From: Rotaria macrura
Lineage: Eukaryota > Rotifera > Eurotatoria > Philodinida > Philodinidae
Length of the DNA: 64,000 nt
Reading direction: 5' to 3'
NCBI GenBank assembly: GCA_900239685.1
Contig: OENT01000012.1
Coordinates: forward strand, 1-64,000
Shown: in pieces, positions 62,912-64,000 of the stretch
Layout of the letters: every line of letters begins with the position of its first letter
Position numbering within the stretch: position 1 is the first letter of the stretch
Position numbers and translations under genes: made by a program
The notes under the pieces: generated by a model
Seen by the model: the letters and a program-made list of their open reading frames with translations, nothing else
Told to the model about the DNA's origin: nothing
The model's database searches: none

Positions 62912-64000
62912 TGCAGAAGTATTTTTTTTATTAGAATAACCATGTAATCTTAAAATACATATACGACTGACACTTGTTATTAACATACCTATTGAGGAAA
63001 AATATCGTTGAAAATTATTATGTATATATATGATGTTCGAAATGCATTTAAAATTTATCAAAAATAAATCTTTTAAAGTAAACATGAAACAGATAATTAA
63101 GGATTAACAATAGAATTCGAGAATGTAAATGATTCGAAATCAACAAGTAATGTTTTTACTTTATAGTCTAGTGTATAATACGCCTAATTCAACGTGCAGT
63201 TATTTCTATTTACCAATTAGAAGTAAAAACGTTCTTGTCTCTGTGTACTAATGTCATGTAATGATCGGATGAGCACATTGAAACATGAATTTCCATTTAA
63301 AAAACCAATACACGATAAGTAAGAACTCTAGGACATTTTCTCTTTATTCAGGATGAATAAATGCATTAAAAAAATGGCTACGATGATGAAAATGTTTTGT
63401 TGTATGATATACTCAATCATGTAGTAAATCATATAATATAAGATGATTCTATTGATTATGATAATGATTCAATACTACTTTTCATTTATGTCGAAATTTA
63501 AATTTTTACTAATCGGCTTGAAAAAGTTGAAACTCATTTGGATTTCTGTTGAGGCAAAAGTTAAACCTAACAATTAAGTTTTACTATAGTGCAAATAAAA
63601 ATTTAGCTATGCATAATTTATGTATTCGATTAAAGAACAAACTAAGAAGTATAGAACGTTTTCATGAAAATAAGTTTGCCATCGATCTAGCTTTGTTGAT
63701 ATGCCGCCTCAAAGAAGTTGTAAAAAAACAACTTAAACGATCATCGATCGTTTGAATTTGTATTTCTACTCGAAATGGGATTAACTAATTACTATTCGAT
63801 TGAATTTTTTCATGTAAGAAAGTTTCTAATTGAAATTCAGTGCGTATCTGAATACACTACATCTTGAAGTATTATTGTCAAGGTTTTAGTAGAAGAAAAT
63901 ATTTGTTCCTCAAAATATTGAATACTTAACAGATAGTTGGATACTATGGGCTGATCAAAACACTCTTCTAAACTTATGCAGTCAATATGATAGACTCTGC
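62912..64000 (+). other. Window end: possible plus-strand gene fragments
   Basis: No exon belonging to the TRPM2-tail gene could be found here on the minus strand apart from the uncertain upstream extension to 63085. On the plus strand, protein-like pieces occur at about 63375-63480, 63549-63755 (a 68-codon Lys/Arg-rich helical stretch with FAIDLALLICRLKEVV after an ACTATAG acceptor) and 63898-64000 (NIEYLTDSWILWADQNTLLN), interrupted by stops. They may be a gene or pseudogene running off the window. No family is recognised. Confidence 0.3.

Noticed and set aside
1..64000. CRISPR arrays, bacterial operons, riboswitches, replication origins
   Set aside because: The window is intron-rich eukaryotic DNA; no regularly spaced direct repeats or prokaryotic signals were seen.

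Overview
This is AT-rich eukaryotic nuclear DNA, most likely from a small invertebrate. Genes are split by many short GT-AG introns (mostly 50-85 bp, a few of 300-1150 bp), and all eight main genes could be rebuilt with phase-consistent splices. A nucleoporin, a centrosomal protein, a TRPM2-type C-terminus, a metallocarboxypeptidase, an F-box protein, an LRR membrane protein and a B-box-like protein together point to an animal. The compact introns, AT-richness, F-box/zinc-finger style and a RING-kinase-methyltransferase-like fusion fit a bdelloid rotifer (Adineta/Rotaria type); that placement is inference.

Layout: 1-86 is a GC-rich palindromic repeat. 1484-4058 (+) encodes a RING-kinase-PCMT-like fusion. 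5930-8130 (-) is NUP54 in eight exons. 10674-12903 (-) is an F-box protein. 14083-14510 (+) is a small split ORF broken by one TGA. 19193-20143 (+) is an unrecognised Ser/Thr-rich protein. 26772-28345 holds a decayed CK1/TTBK-like kinase with two GC-rich repeat copies, one inside the relic. 31201-31769 is a Tc1/mariner-like element: two identical 130-bp inverted arms around an assembly gap. 31.8-36.3 kb holds weak coding relics. 36375-40140 (+) is a CEP70-like gene of 12 exons with an antisense ORF filling one intron. 40.1-45.9 kb holds repeats and a poly-C/poly-G bounded segment. 45870-47193 (-) is a B-box-like zinc protein. 47.2-50.5 kb holds fragmentary coding signals and a small MITE-like foldback. 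50499-52773 (-) is a single-pass LRR-like membrane protein. 54260-57201 (-) is an intact-looking M14 carboxypeptidase. 60696-62911 (-) matches the cytoplasmic tail of TRPM2 (coiled coil plus NUDT9-H domain) with no channel domain visible.

The genes do not form one pathway; the region reads as an ordinary animal gene neighbourhood with degenerate gene fragments and small repeats between genes. The most unusual items are the three-domain RING-kinase-PCMT-like fusion, the apparently channel-less TRPM2 tail with a degenerate Nudix box, and the GC-rich palindromic repeat modules. Calls on the short coding fragments are deliberately low: at this base composition, open runs of 60-100 codons arise by chance many times in 64 kb.
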